From contig OX235262.1 in assembly GCA_944472135.2 (NCBI GenBank), positions 62,902,440-62,966,439 of the forward strand: 64,000 nt of DNA. Reading direction: 5' to 3'. Within the stretch, counting starts at the first letter, position 1. Every line of letters starts with the position of its first letter. Positions 1 through 9,769 of the stretch are shown here, piece after piece. The notes beneath the pieces are model-generated. The model saw only the letters and a list, made by a program, of their open reading frames with translations. It did not search any database and was not told the origin of the DNA. A program made the position numbers and the translations under genes. The stretch comes from Trichobilharzia regenti (lineage: Eukaryota; Platyhelminthes; Trematoda; Strigeidida; Schistosomatidae).

Positions 1-257
1 CAAAAAAGGGGTTGAAAATATTATGAAGTAAATTGAACCTTGACTCTAAATTGGATTACCAAGGGAGGTTTAAATTAATAACAATATCGTTTTGTCTTTC
101 ATTCATTAGGAAATACAAAAAACCTTTATTATAATTAAAAACATATTTTTTAGACACCTAAGACAGGTTTTTCTTTTCTTTCTTACTCACACCTTTGCGT
201 CATCTCTCTACCTGTTGTTTGTGACTTCGACCTGTACACGTTTTGACGTGTTTTGTA

Positions 258-410
258 ATAATAATAATAATAATAGCTTTATTCCAAACAGTATTTATGG
301 CACAGGTACGGAATTTTCAGCGTGCATTACAATATTTTGCATCTAATTACTTCATAAATTTTATAAGGTTTTGAAATCAAAAAGCAACGCAAAAAAGACA
401 AACTAAAAAA
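258..410 (-). mobile_element. L2-type LINE 3'-end fragment
   Basis: Read on the minus strand this is only the last ~150 bp of a LINE ending in a (TTA)n tail. The + strand shows (TAA)n followed by a segment that recurs at 6550-6680 and 30590-30690 next to the RT ORFs of an L2-type LINE. The pair ATTCC...GGAAT that forms the terminal stem in the other copies is kept. It has no coding capacity. It is most likely a severely 5'-truncated insertion. Confidence 0.6.
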
Positions 411-489
411 AGGATCGTTTTATGCTTGCATTATGGGGGATTCGCAATACTGTACTGTTAATGGTTTCTATCACACCTTGATTTATTAT

Positions 490-2378
490 TATTATTATAT
501 CCTTTAGTTCCTAGAGGAACATAGGGCTTCAGCTGCGCACCTCCATTGCCTTCGGTTTTCTGCCAACTTTTTCACTCCGCTCCAAGTCTGTCCACATGCT
601 TTCATCTCCTCTTCACATGACCTCCTCCAAGTCACCCTCTGACGACCAACTCTCCTCTTCCATTTCGGGTTCCACTCGAGGGCTTGTCTAATGATGTCAC
701 TTGATGGTTTCCTCAGGCTATGGCCAATCCATCTCCACTTCTTCCTGCCTATTTGTTTCACAATCGGTTCCTGCTGTGTTGGTTCGCTCCCAGAAATCCC
801 TGTTGCTGATCTTTTCTGACCGGCCATCTGATCTTGAGTATTGAGCGAAGAAAACTGTTAATGAAGGTCGGAAGTTTGTTTGAGATGCTCTTTATGACGC
901 GCAGTGCAAGTCTCTGATCCGTATAGTAACACTGACTTCACATTGGAGTTGTAAATCCGGATCTTATTTTTCATGCTGAGTGCTGTTTACCTCCACACAG
1001 ACTTAAGAGTAATGAAAGCTTGTCTTGCTTTTCCGATTCTGGCTTTGATATCCTCGTCAGTTCCGCCTGTAGTTGAAACGATACTTCCCAGGTAGGTAGG
1101 TAAAGGAGGTTGTTTCTTTCAGGTTCCTCCCATTTATGCTGGCTGATTGTTGTCTGTTGTTGTTGCTGCTGTTGGTGTTGGCCAGGAATCTTCATCACTT
1201 CTGTTTTATCTATGTTCACCCTAAGTCCTATCTTTGATGCTTCTTCTGCCAACTTGTTGCTTTTCACTTGCATATCTTCCGGTTTGTGGGAAATCAGACA
1301 TATATCATTGGGGTAGTCCAGATCCTCAAAGTTCTTTGTGTGAGTCCATTTTATGCCTGTTTCCTCATTTCCCGTTGTCTGTCGCATTATCCAATCTACT
1401 GCAATCAAGAAAATCATTGGCGATAGTAAACAGCCTTGTCTCAATCCCGTCCACACTTCGAAGGGTTTCGTAAGTTTCCCGTTGTGGATTACTTGGCATG
1501 TAGCATTGTCGTATAACTGTTGGATGAGATGTATAATTGTCGATAGGACCCCGTAGTAGCGAAGTAGTTGCCAAATCACCTCTCGGTCGACGCTGTCGAA
1601 GGACTTTTCAAAGTCGATGAAGTTGAGATAGAGAGGTGACTGCCATTCTAAGTTTTGTTCAATGATGATTCGTAAAGTGGCGATTTGATCAATACATGAC
1701 TTCTTTCTCCTGAAGCCAGCCTGTTCTGGTCGAAGTTTTTCATCCAGGTTGGCTTGTTTGATTCTCTCCAGGATGATGCGGCTTAGTATTTTGCTTGGAA
1801 TGGACAGGAGCATTATTCCGCGCCAGTTTTTACAGTGGCTTAAATCTCCTTTTGTGGCAGTTTGAATAAGTATCCTTTCTTTCAATCCTCAGGTACTTTG
1901 CCCTCTTTCCACACCTTCTCCAGTAGTGGTGTCATCAAGTCCCCTGTTGTCTCTGGGTCCATTTTCAATGCTTCTGCTGGGATTCCATCTGGTCCTGCTG
2001 CTTTTCCAGCTTTTAGCATCTTGATTGCATTCAGGACTTCTGATTTCGTCGGAGGGTCGATGTTCACTGGTAGTTCTGCTTCCGTTGTTGGTATTGTTGG
2101 GCGCGTTGTAGGTGGCAGTCGATTTAGAAGTCTTTTGAAGTGTTCAGCCCAGTGTTTTCTTTGTTCCACCTCTTTGGTGATTGATTTTCCATTGTCATCC
2201 TTGACTGGCTTAATCTGTGTCGAACTTTTTCCCGATAGGTCCCTAGTTGTTTGGTAAAGTGTGGCGAGGTCTCCTTTGCCTGCAGCTTGTTCCGCTTCAC
2301 TTACCATGGTTTCATAATATTTTCTTTTGTCTTCCCTGGCACTCTTCTTCACTCTTTTGTTCAGTGTATAGTAGCTTG
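490..2378 (-). mobile_element. RTE-clade (SR2-like) LINE, 5'-truncated, broken ORF
   Basis: Reverse-transcriptase part of an RTE-clade LINE. The reading frame runs in three pieces: 2388-1882 (linker and RT start, with KAAGPDGIPAEALK), 1885-971 (RT core, with GLRQGCLLSPMIF and DFEKSFDSVDRE) and 827-504 (C-terminal region with RKKWRWIGHSLRK). One frameshift lies near 1885 and the frame is interrupted between 971 and 827. The catalytic box normally Y/F-A-D-D reads Y-P-N-D (DLDYPNDICL), so this copy should be inactive. The 3' end carries a small hairpin (GTTCC/GGAAC, 507-520) followed by a TTA-type tail. The 5' side abuts a PLE fragment. RTE assignment rests on motif order and resemblance to schistosome SR2. 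Confidence 0.85.
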
Positions 2379-2388
2379 ATTTAGACAT
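504..2388 (-). pseudogene. RTE reverse transcriptase pseudogene
   Basis: Coding remnant inside the RTE element above, broken by a frameshift at about 1885 and an interruption between 971 and 827. The endonuclease domain expected upstream is missing, so the insertion is truncated. Motifs in order are the template-grip region (EQAGFRRKKSCIDQI), the first catalytic Asp motif (FIDFEKSFDSVD), GLRQGCLLSP and the mutated YPND box. A short Gln run (near 1150-1170 on +, CAG/CTG repeat) follows the RT core. It would need an autonomous relative for mobility. Confidence 0.8.
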
Positions 2389-2650
2389 ACTGATTTGTGC
2401 CTCTGAGCGCGAAAAACCAAATTCCTAGGTTAACGGCTAATATTAATGCACCCCCACAGGAGCGGCTGCATAGATAGATACACGAAAGTTTGGCTAGACT
2501 AGGCACTTTGTCTTTACCTTTCAGAAACACAACGGGGTTTACAGAAAATACGAGTTGCAATTTACTGCCAGTAAATGATCTTTGAATTGATTTTCTTAAC
2601 ATATTGGTCACTGTTTCACCTGGTATTTCACCTATAAACTGCCAACACAT
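2381..2650 (-). mobile_element. Penelope-like element C-terminal fragment
   Basis: A minus-strand frame (2650-2381) contains an RSFTGSKLQLVFS...KDKVPSLAKLS...YLCSRSCGG segment. It resembles the linker before the GIY-YIG endonuclease of Penelope-like elements, in which a Cys pair precedes the YIGR motif. The frame ends at the RTE junction, so the GIY-YIG core is lost. It may be the remnant of the target into which the RTE copy inserted. Family assignment is from motif memory only. Confidence 0.5.
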
Positions 2651-2861
2651 TTAGAGTGGCGGAATATTTCTTTCCGACTTTTTTGGTATAGTGACATTTT
2701 ACTGGATATCTATAAGATCTTGAATTAGTGAAATCCTAAAATGGGATTATTTTCCCTTTCGGGTTCTACTTGACATGCGAAATTAATGTTTGAATGTAGC
2801 CCCAATGAATGAGACTATTATCGTGAGCTTATCTAAATCATTTTCACACAAAATAAGGTAA

Positions 2862-3575
2862 GAGTCTTAGTAAGGTGTCTATTCAATAGAATCCAACGAA
2901 TATGCACTCAAGACACATTTGATGAAGAAGAAAGAAAGTTGACACAAACTCTAGTTGATAACAATTATCCAGACAAGTTCATCAGGAGGTATAAAGTAGT
3001 CAGAACAACATGGCCCACTCTCTAACTCGCCCCTAAGAAGGATGTGTACATCTAGCTACCCCGTATGGGGCATCATAGCAGCTTGATAACTACACAAAGA
3101 TTGAACGCTGCTGTTAAAAAGACTTATCATAATAATTGAGAATGTGAAGCCAATATATCTACCTAAGCCCTTTGAACATGCGAAAAATGAAGTAACATCC
3201 CACTGTATATACCTATTTGAATGTATGTGTGGACCCACATATATAGGGAGGACTCATCGATCTCTGCAAGTAAGGGCTTCAGAGAATATTCCTAAATGAG
3301 TTCTGAAGTAAATAGAGTCCCCAGGACCCATTAATGGCGAGAACAGGAGACCAAGCTCATCTATTGGAAAACATGTTGTAGAGACAGGACAAAAAATTGA
3401 CGTTCACAAATCTTTTTCGCCTATCTATAAAACGTGTTTGGGGAATATCCAAAATTTTGTGGTGACCCTAGCAATTAGAAAGTCTAAACCACTTCTATGC
3501 GTTCAAAAACAATTCGTCATCACACTAAACCTTCCTTGGTAAATTTTGTTTTTTTTGATACCATAGCAGATGTAC
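2862..3575 (+). mobile_element. Decayed Penelope-like element, GIY-YIG end
   Basis: Frames on + read, with several stops and shifts, NRIQRICTQDTFDEEERKL, then a linker, then YLFECMCGPTYIGRTHRSL (the GIY-YIG core near 3205-3265), then SSIGKHVVETGQKID and KSKPLLCVQKQFVITLNLPW. The order matches the RT-thumb, linker and GIY-YIG order of Penelope-like elements. A second copy of the same 3' part, more decayed, lies at 28985-29305. There is no intact ORF. Confidence 0.6.
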
Positions 3576-4066
3576 TATTACCTCTGTTATTTGGTTTAGT
3601 GGTGTTCATTGTTATTTTGACCTTCAATATGTCCTTTTAATTCGACCTAAATTTATTTTCTCACATGTTAACTCTTTATTAATTTCATGTGTATTCCTAT
3701 GACAAGTCCGTGTGTGTGTGATCAGATTGTTCGAAATGTGTTGCGCAAATCCATTACGCGATGAAGACAAATTACATCTTCTTATTTCTTTATCTAAGAA
3801 TATTATGACAAACTAGTACAATGGAACATTATTTCTTTTAAAACACCGTTGCTATCAGTAGCAATTATCCTCTAACTATCATAGACATATACCTGTAGAA
3901 CTTGATAAATAAGTTATCAAAGTGAATACTCTTTGAATAAAGCAGTCTGTGCAGAAGAAGATGGTACTATCATTGATTTTGTCGGCTTCTCATCACCCAT
4001 CTACAGCCTCAAGGCATTAATTAACTATACGGAACAATTTTAACGTAATTGCAAGACACTCCAAAT
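3576..4066. other. No recognisable feature
   Basis: AT-rich DNA with no long frame, known motif or repeat recognised. Adjacent decayed PLE sequence may extend slightly into it. Confidence 0.4.
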
Positions 4067-4078
4067 TAATAAATAGTG
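4067..4078. repeat. Target-site duplication, left copy
   Basis: TAATAAATAGTG, repeated exactly at 4908-4919 after the TAA-rich tail of the deleted RTE element. Part of the repeat is compatible with the tail sequence, so the true TSD could be a few bases shorter. Confidence 0.6.
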
Positions 4079-4907
4079 CTCAGAAATTGCATTTACATAA
4101 CTTTTACACAGAAGTTTCAAGTCCGAACAAAACTAAATTTAAAGATAAGAAATTTTTGGATACAATGCAATTAGAGTTGTGCGTTGAAGTTTCTGTAGCG
4201 ATTTGGTTAAGTTTTGGGGGTGGAGTTACTAGCACCACGCCCCAACCCTCCCTCTTTATCCAGGCTTGGGATCGGCTAGAAAACTAACGAGCTAGTAATC
4301 TAGGCGTGAATCGGGAAAGCAGGCGAGAAACACATTCATCAACCTGAAACCAATCTGGAAATCTTCGTCACTCAGCCAGCATCAACAACAAAATTCGGTA
4401 GGATTTTCAATACAAACATCAAGTCAGTTCTTCTATACGGAATGGATCAGAAACTTGGCGGGTCACAAAGAATATTTCCAACAGCCTGTTGCAGACCTTC
4501 ATTAACAACTGTCTTCGCTGGATCTATACTGAAGATCAGATGGCCGGGCCGGAAAGAATCACCAACAAGAAATTATGGGAACAAACAAAACAAGAACCAA
4601 TTGCCAACCAACAAATATGCAGGAGAAAGTGGAGATGGATTGGACACTCGCTCGCTGAGGTGGCCGCTGGGTGAAATCGCGCGCGCGTCAGGCCATTGCT
4701 GGAGTGGAACCAAGCCGAAAGGGAGGCGGCGAGTGGGACGTCAGTGCAAGGGTGTGACATGGAGGAGATCGTGTGAAGAGGAGTTGAAACAGTATGGACT
4801 AACATGGATGCAGGTGAAAAGTACAGCAGAAGGAAGACAGAAGTGGCAAGTGGAGACGTGCAGTTGAAGCCCTATGTTCCACTAGGAATCCAAGGGAACA
4901 ATAATAA
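4079..4907 (+). mobile_element. Internally deleted RTE-type LINE with 12 bp TSD
   Basis: Bounded by the direct repeat TAATAAATAGTG at 4067-4078 and 4908-4919, which supports one insertion unit. The right part (about 4300-4907) encodes the RTE C-terminal region (frames at 4442-4867 and 4489-4674, with CRRKWRWIGHSL). It ends with the RTE 3' hairpin near 4876-4889 and an AATAATAATAA tail. The left part (4079-4300) contains a GC-rich block with CACGCCCCAACCCTCC, which I believe is typical of RTE-type 5' ends in schistosomes. RT and endonuclease are absent, so this would be a non-autonomous deletion derivative if the left part is really RTE. Confidence 0.6.
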
Positions 4908-4919
4908 TAATAAATAGTG
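4908..4919. repeat. Target-site duplication, right copy
   Basis: Second copy of TAATAAATAGTG, directly after the element tail. It pairs with 4067-4078. Confidence 0.6.
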
Positions 4920-5645
4920 TTGTGCAATAAAGACAAAAGATGGATAGGATGATAAGTTGTAGTAACTATGTGGTGAGTTCAAATCAAATCACAGAGACAA
5001 AAGGCAAACAAAATTGCATCATAGCGAAAGGGGAGAAAGTCAAAGCCAAAAACTACGTAATCAAATTAGAAGAAGAGTAAAGATATCGAGTTACCGGGAC
5101 AAGAAGAGTCTAATAACTGCTTCCTTTTGAACACAAACGTAAACATTGACATAAATTGTTGTTTACAATTTTGCTTGTAGACAGCTCTCAACACAATATA
5201 TTATATAAGATAATGTCATTACAAATTTAAATATTGGGGTTTGTATATCAGTGAGACAGCTCTGTGTGGAGAGCTTGATAGCAATTACTCAGACAAACTT
5301 GAAGAGAATTAAACTATGTTGTCTGTGGATAATTTTAAAGAATTTAAAGGTGCCTAGTTCATGACCCGTTTCAAACCCACGACGTAAAAATTAACTTTAT
5401 TGCTACCAACTCTTTGAAGCTCCATCTCGAAGCACTATGTTCCACTCGGAAAGTATAGGAATGATGGAAAGAGTTCAGTAGTAAAATCAACAGAATATAT
5501 ATACATCAGAATATATGGAAATAAAAATGACATAGTTCATGACCTAATTAATTAATACAGGGGAAATGATACGTATCATACTGTAGATTCAAAGTTGACA
5601 TATAAGATGGCAGCTTAGATATAATAGAAAAGATGGGGGTGAAAC
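4920..5645. other. No recognisable feature
   Basis: AT-rich sequence without long frames or repeats that I can identify. Confidence 0.4.
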
Positions 5646-5647
5646 AA

Positions 5648-5812
5648 TGCTGACACAGCGATTAGGACTCCCGCCGACGCACACCCAATATCAATGGTTG
5701 GCCTGTGAAATTGGGCTACCGATGTCACGTGCTGGAAATTCCATACTTGTACCGAAAATACAGTGTGGACTCAAGCTATAATCAAAATAAAAGAAAATTT
5801 AAAATTTAATGG
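5648..5812 (+). mobile_element. tRNA-derived SINE copy with internal deletion
   Basis: Contains the A-box-side segment (CACAGCGATTAGGACT), then jumps at a repeated GCCGAC/CACCGACGCA motif to the SINE body and the tail (AAATTCCATACTTGTACCG...). The B-box seen in the 24.2 kb copy is missing, consistent with a deletion between short direct repeats. It is more diverged than the other two copies. It ends in an A-rich tail near 5800. Confidence 0.65.
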
Positions 5813-6549
5813 ATATTAGAAAATGTTAGGGAGACGAATACTTTTTAGGGATGATAGAAAATTTGGACAAATAATCAATAAAAAATACAACCAATTACCA
5901 AGCCGTTACAAAGTGAACTAGAATATCTTTGTATTTTCGAAAGTCAGGTTTCAATTGATGGATCACTCTCGCTTCTGCATAATGTATCAGTCTGCTGTTA
6001 CATTCTCTCTTCGCCACATGGAAAACTGTATTTGAATAGATAATATGGCCTGTATCGATAATATATTCACAAATAGCTCTGATAGATAGTTTTGTACCTC
6101 TTCATGACAAACTTTTCAGCACACTTTCAAATATATTTACTCTCTCTTCACTTCAGGCCTACATACTACTGTAAGTATCGATTATTAAATACATACGACT
6201 GAAATCAACACGGTGATTTTTCTTATCTAGATTTTCTTTTACTTAGCATGTTTTATGTGTTGTTGTAGACTACTGTTTGTTTCGTAGCAGAATAGGTTGG
6301 CGTGATACATGTATTTTATCTGGCGACCATTTTGTGAACTCTATTCATCATCACCATCATCATCATTGAATGGTTGTCTAGTGCTGTTGCTTCGACAATT
6401 CTTTCGTGTGTTTTTAGTTCGAAGTATTTATTTAAAAATTTTAATTTCCTTTATCCATTAATGTTTTGTGAATTGCCCCTATTCCATTCAGATTAGCTCT
6501 TCAGAGCATAATCTATTTACCTTTAAATACAAAGTCTCAACGAGACTTG
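5813..6549. other. Mostly unrecognised; possible micro-exon at 6157-6170
   Basis: AT-rich DNA. A polypyrimidine-CAG at 6141-6156 and a GTAAGT at 6171 flank 14 bases, which could be a small exon (see findings). A short CATCAT microsatellite lies near 6350. Nothing else is recognised. Confidence 0.35.
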
Positions 6550-8244
6550 ATAATAATAATAGAATAGAATAATAACAGCTTTATTCCAAACGGTATTTGT
6601 GGTACAGGTATGGAATTTTCAGCGTGCATTACAGTATATTGCATCTAATTACCTCATAAATTATATAAGATTTTTAAAATCAAAGATAAATAAATAAAAA
6701 TAAAATAAATAAAAAGAAAACAGCGTAGAGTATTACGTTTCAAACAATGCACCACAGGATTTGAAATATAAAGTTGATGTGTGATAGAAGATGAGAACAA
6801 CAGTGTAATAGTAACGAGGAAAGGAAAACAAAAACTAATGGGACTATTTGTTAGAGTGCCGCAGTAAGTTTATCGTGTCATACCTAACGGATTTCTCATC
6901 ACATAACAGCTGTGCCAGATATGGTATTGTGGAGTTTTTGTATTTGGTAGTCCTAGCATATAGCCGCCTATAGCTGCTTCTAGTTCTACCAGATGAAATG
7001 CAAGGAGATAGATGCGTATAGAGAGGATGCTCGGGGTCCGACAATATTGTATTCGCTAGTTTCTTACATGACATAATATGTCTATCTACAATAGTGTTCA
7101 CCAGTTGGTTTAACGATATCCCACTTGCCCTACTAACAGCTTTTAGTGCCCTTCTCAGCGAAGCAAAGTCTTTCTTAAGTAGTCCAGGAAAGACTAATGG
7201 GGAGCAGTAAAGGAGGATGGGTAGAATACAAGAATTTACAAACTGAGAAAGTAAAGATTGCTTTATACCAGACTGCCTAAATTTCCTAATGTAGAACGTT
7301 AAGCGAAACATCTTTCTAGTAACTAGCAAGATGTGGGAAGACCAGGAAAGATCGGTGGAAAAACTCAGCCCAAGGTACTTGACATTAGATGTATTTTCAA
7401 CCTCTGTGCCGTCAATGAGAGTGGGGCCATGTGAGCTAACTAGTTGCTGTAGGTCACATTTACGTCTGAAAGTGAAATTGACTACCTGACATTTAGACGG
7501 ATTAAGCTTAAGTCCGTTTGAAGAGGACCACTGACTAATTTCCGACAGAAAGTTATTTAATTTGGAACAATCTGACTGAGAGTTGACAGGCATAGAAACC
7601 GAGAGGTCATCGGCATACTTAACAAAAGTGGCTACATCAGAATGAGGCAAGTCATGTAAGAAAAACGAAAACAGAAAGGGAGAAAGAACAGCACCTTGAG
7701 GAACACCAGCTAAAGTAAGTGAGGTAGTGGAGGACTTTCCATTGTAGACGGTGTACTGCTTCCTTTCAGAAAAATAGGAATGCAACCACTTATTTGTCCA
7801 GCTCTCAGCCTGTGTTGCAGCAAGCTTACTTAGCAAGAGAGACCTGGGAACAGAGTCAAATGCAGATGTGTAATCAAGGAAGGCACAGCGAACGTATTTA
7901 GCTCCTTTATCTAAACTAGAGACTATGCTATGGTGGAGGACAACAGCGGCATCTAACGTACTCCTACTATGTTTATAAGCAAACTGGTTGGGGTCGTTGA
8001 AAGGTTTTAAAGAGGGATCAAGATTAAGTAAAATAAGTCTTTCCATAACTTTCAAAAAGGGTGAGGTAATTGAAATGGGTCTAAACTTAACATTAGGTCC
8101 ACTTGTTGATTTAGGCACTGGAACGATCTTGATATTTTTCCATGATTCAGGTATAATACTTTTGGAAAACGATTCGTTGAAAATGTCAGTTAACGGGGAA
8201 CACAAGATGTCAGCACACTTAATTATAATAATGACAACATGCAT
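6550..8244 (-). mobile_element. L2/CR1-group LINE, 5'-truncated
   Basis: Minus-strand LINE whose 3' end (6550-6680) carries a TTA-type tail and a conserved ATTCCA...TGGAAT stem (6593-6618). The RT ORF lies directly upstream. The same family occurs at 30577-32521 and as a 3' stub at 258-410. The 5' side stops at about 8240, next to a PLE fragment on +, and no endonuclease is present. Its 3' terminal ~50 bp are also found at the tail of the tRNA-derived SINEs of this window, which makes it the likely mobilising partner. Confidence 0.75.
6844..8244 (-). CDS. LINE reverse transcriptase (L2/CR1 group), C-terminal 466 codons
   Basis: Open for 466 codons without a stop. RT motifs in order are WKNIKIVPVPKSTSGPNVKFRPI (motif 1/2), CAFLDYTSAFDSVPR (first catalytic Asp), AGVPQGAVLSPFLF (motif B) and VKYADDLSVS (the catalytic Asp pair, near 7600-7625 on +). 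A C-terminal LCDEKSVRYD region follows. The start codon at 8244 is only the first in-frame Met of a truncated copy, and the full protein would carry an N-terminal endonuclease. The intact frame suggests a fairly recent insertion. The protein would act in target-primed reverse transcription. Confidence 0.8.
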   Translation of the reverse strand: MHVVIIIIKCADILCSPLTDIFNESFSKSIIPESWKNIKIVPVPKSTSGPNVKFRPISITSPFLKVMERLILLNLDPSLKPFNDPNQFAYKHSRSTLDAAVVLHHSIVSSLDKGAKYVRCAFLDYTSAFDSVPRSLLLSKLAATQAESWTNKWLHSYFSERKQYTVYNGKSSTTSLTLAGVPQGAVLSPFLFSFFLHDLPHSDVATFVKYADDLSVSMPVNSQSDCSKLNNFLSEISQWSSSNGLKLNPSKCQVVNFTFRRKCDLQQLVSSHGPTLIDGTEVENTSNVKYLGLSFSTDLSWSSHILLVTRKMFRLTFYIRKFRQSGIKQSLLSQFVNSCILPILLYCSPLVFPGLLKKDFASLRRALKAVSRASGISLNQLVNTIVDRHIMSCKKLANTILSDPEHPLYTHLSPCISSGRTRSSYRRLYARTTKYKNSTIPYLAQLLCDEKSVRYDTINLLRHSNK

Positions 8245-8284
8245 GTGTCAAACATGCGCAAGACAACACCAACAATAACGAATC

Positions 8285-8890
8285 TAAATCATCAGTAGTA
8301 ATTCCATACAAGGAGGGAACCTCGGAAACCTTACACAAAATTCTTAACAAGGCGGGTATAAAAGTGGCTAGCATTCAAACCCATAAACTCAATTTGAAAC
8401 GAGCTTTGTCGGTTAAAGGTTCCCGCCGGTGGGCCTTTGAAACACAACAATTTTGTTTATCTAATACCCTGCTGGAATGATTGTCAGGTCAAATACATAG
8501 GTCAAACTAGTAAAACAGGGGCAGTCAGACTAGCCGAACATAAAAACCTAGCAAAGTCTAGATTGGTTGACCCGAATAAGATAAGAAATCTAGAGAATTG
8601 TTCAGCCATAGCACTCACTACATGCAGTTACGCACAACCATACAACATGATGGGATAGGATGACAGTTTTAAAATCTAATATCACAGGGTGGATGGAGAG
8701 ATTGATAACAGAAGCTTTGTTTATCGAATCAACTGCAAACACGTGTATTAGGAATGATTCAACACCTGTCCCTGATATCTGGAGAATTCTACTAGCCCTA
8801 CGACGACAAATTGGAGAAGATAAAGAAAACTATAAAACTCAAATTTCAAAGTGTTTTGATTATAAATGGTATGATTATGAACAATAAATT
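8285..8890 (+). mobile_element. Penelope-like element C-terminal fragment (GIY-YIG)
   Basis: Three frames on + give a contiguous homology: SSVVIPYKEGTSETLHKILNK (about 8295-8355), NNFVYLIPCWND plus QVKYIGQTSKTGAVRLAEHK (8437-8658), and LITEALFIESTANTCIRNDS (8660-8887). This is the linker plus GIY-YIG endonuclease order of Penelope-like elements, with the YLI...YIG pair and a downstream E in ITEALFIE. Frameshifts near 8430 and 8655 break it. It resembles the schistosome PLE Cercyon in class, though I cannot confirm the family. It is distinct in sequence from the PLE relics at 2862-3575 and 28985-29305. Confidence 0.7.
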
Positions 8891-9445
8891 TTGTTTGAAA
8901 CGTCATCCAGTAATACTGTTTCACTGTGTGATAATAAACAAACTAACATGGAATCAACGAGACTTCGTTTGTGTGAAATGGAGACGAAATCCGTTGCCTC
9001 TCATATGAGACGGAGTCACCTTTATTCTTTGTAATAGTGACGTTTGATGGATTTTTTCATTCAGTACCTCATTTTCACATGTAAATTTAAGATTTCGATG
9101 AACTAAGTTGTATAGTTTAAGTAAATTTGTCGGTTGGTTTTCACTCAAAAGTTATCGATATACCTTAAATGCAGTTTGTTTGTTTTATTGCATCACATGT
9201 CTTGGTATTCTCCAAGTAAGTTAGAAACGTCTGCAAGTATTAAACCGAGAGGATTTCTCATAGCTATTTCTGTCTGGCTATAATAATACGAGCCATCTTA
9301 AACTTTCAACTTCTACAAGAATTTCAAACTTTGAATATATTTGAGAGATTTGGAGCATACTAAATGAAATGAATTCAATTCATCCCACAATGTCTTTTGT
9401 CGCTTTATACATACATACATTTCTTCGTTCCCACTTTTATTTTAG
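8891..9445. other. Intronic/unknown DNA upstream of the host exon
   Basis: No element recognised. A GTAAGT-like donor near 9216 has no convincing coding exon before it. If the host gene extends upstream, this is intron. The last ~20 bases are the pyrimidine-rich tract of the 9446 acceptor. Confidence 0.4.
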
Positions 9446-9498
9446 ATCTTTACACTAGCTGAAAGCTTGGGTGGCTATGAAAGTTTGATTGAAATTCC
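9446..9498 (+). CDS. Cystathionine gamma-lyase family gene, penultimate exon
   Basis: The exon encodes IFTLAESLGGYESLIEIP, the strongly conserved LAESLGG segment near the C-terminus of Cys/Met-metabolism PLP enzymes (cystathionine gamma-lyase, gamma-synthase, beta-lyase). It is preceded by a pyrimidine tract and TTTTAG (9430-9445) and followed by GTAAGT at 9499. It ends two bases into a Pro codon, and the 13738 exon supplies the third base in frame. The enzyme would split cystathionine to cysteine, 2-oxobutyrate and ammonia in the cytosol (transsulfuration). Earlier exons were not found in the window. Gamma-lyase is my preferred member but the family is safer. Confidence 0.88.
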
Positions 9499-9769
9499 GT
9501 AAGTTTCCTCACAGAAATGCTTATGAATTTTATACTCCGCTTACTTCATATTTTTCCATTCATATCTGTTAAGTTTCGCGAAATTCATTTTATTCCAGCT
9601 TGACTTTTTCATGCATATAACATGGTGATGTTTCACTAAAATCTACATTGTACTATGTGGATTTAGTCCTTCTGGAATACTTGCGTAGACTCCAATCACA
9701 CCCTGGTCCCTGCATGTATATGTCTAAAATCGAACGGACATGTTAAACAGACAGCAATGAATCCATTAC

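Noticed and set aside
1110..1556. Three + strand ORFs with Cys- or Ser-rich sequences
   Set aside because: They are antisense to the RTE RT; the Cys run is the complement of a CAG/CTG repeat.
9170..9220. Extra exon of the cystathionine-lyase gene ending at GTAAGT near 9216
   Set aside because: The 41-base candidate has no residues matching the expected protein segment and its phase does not fit.
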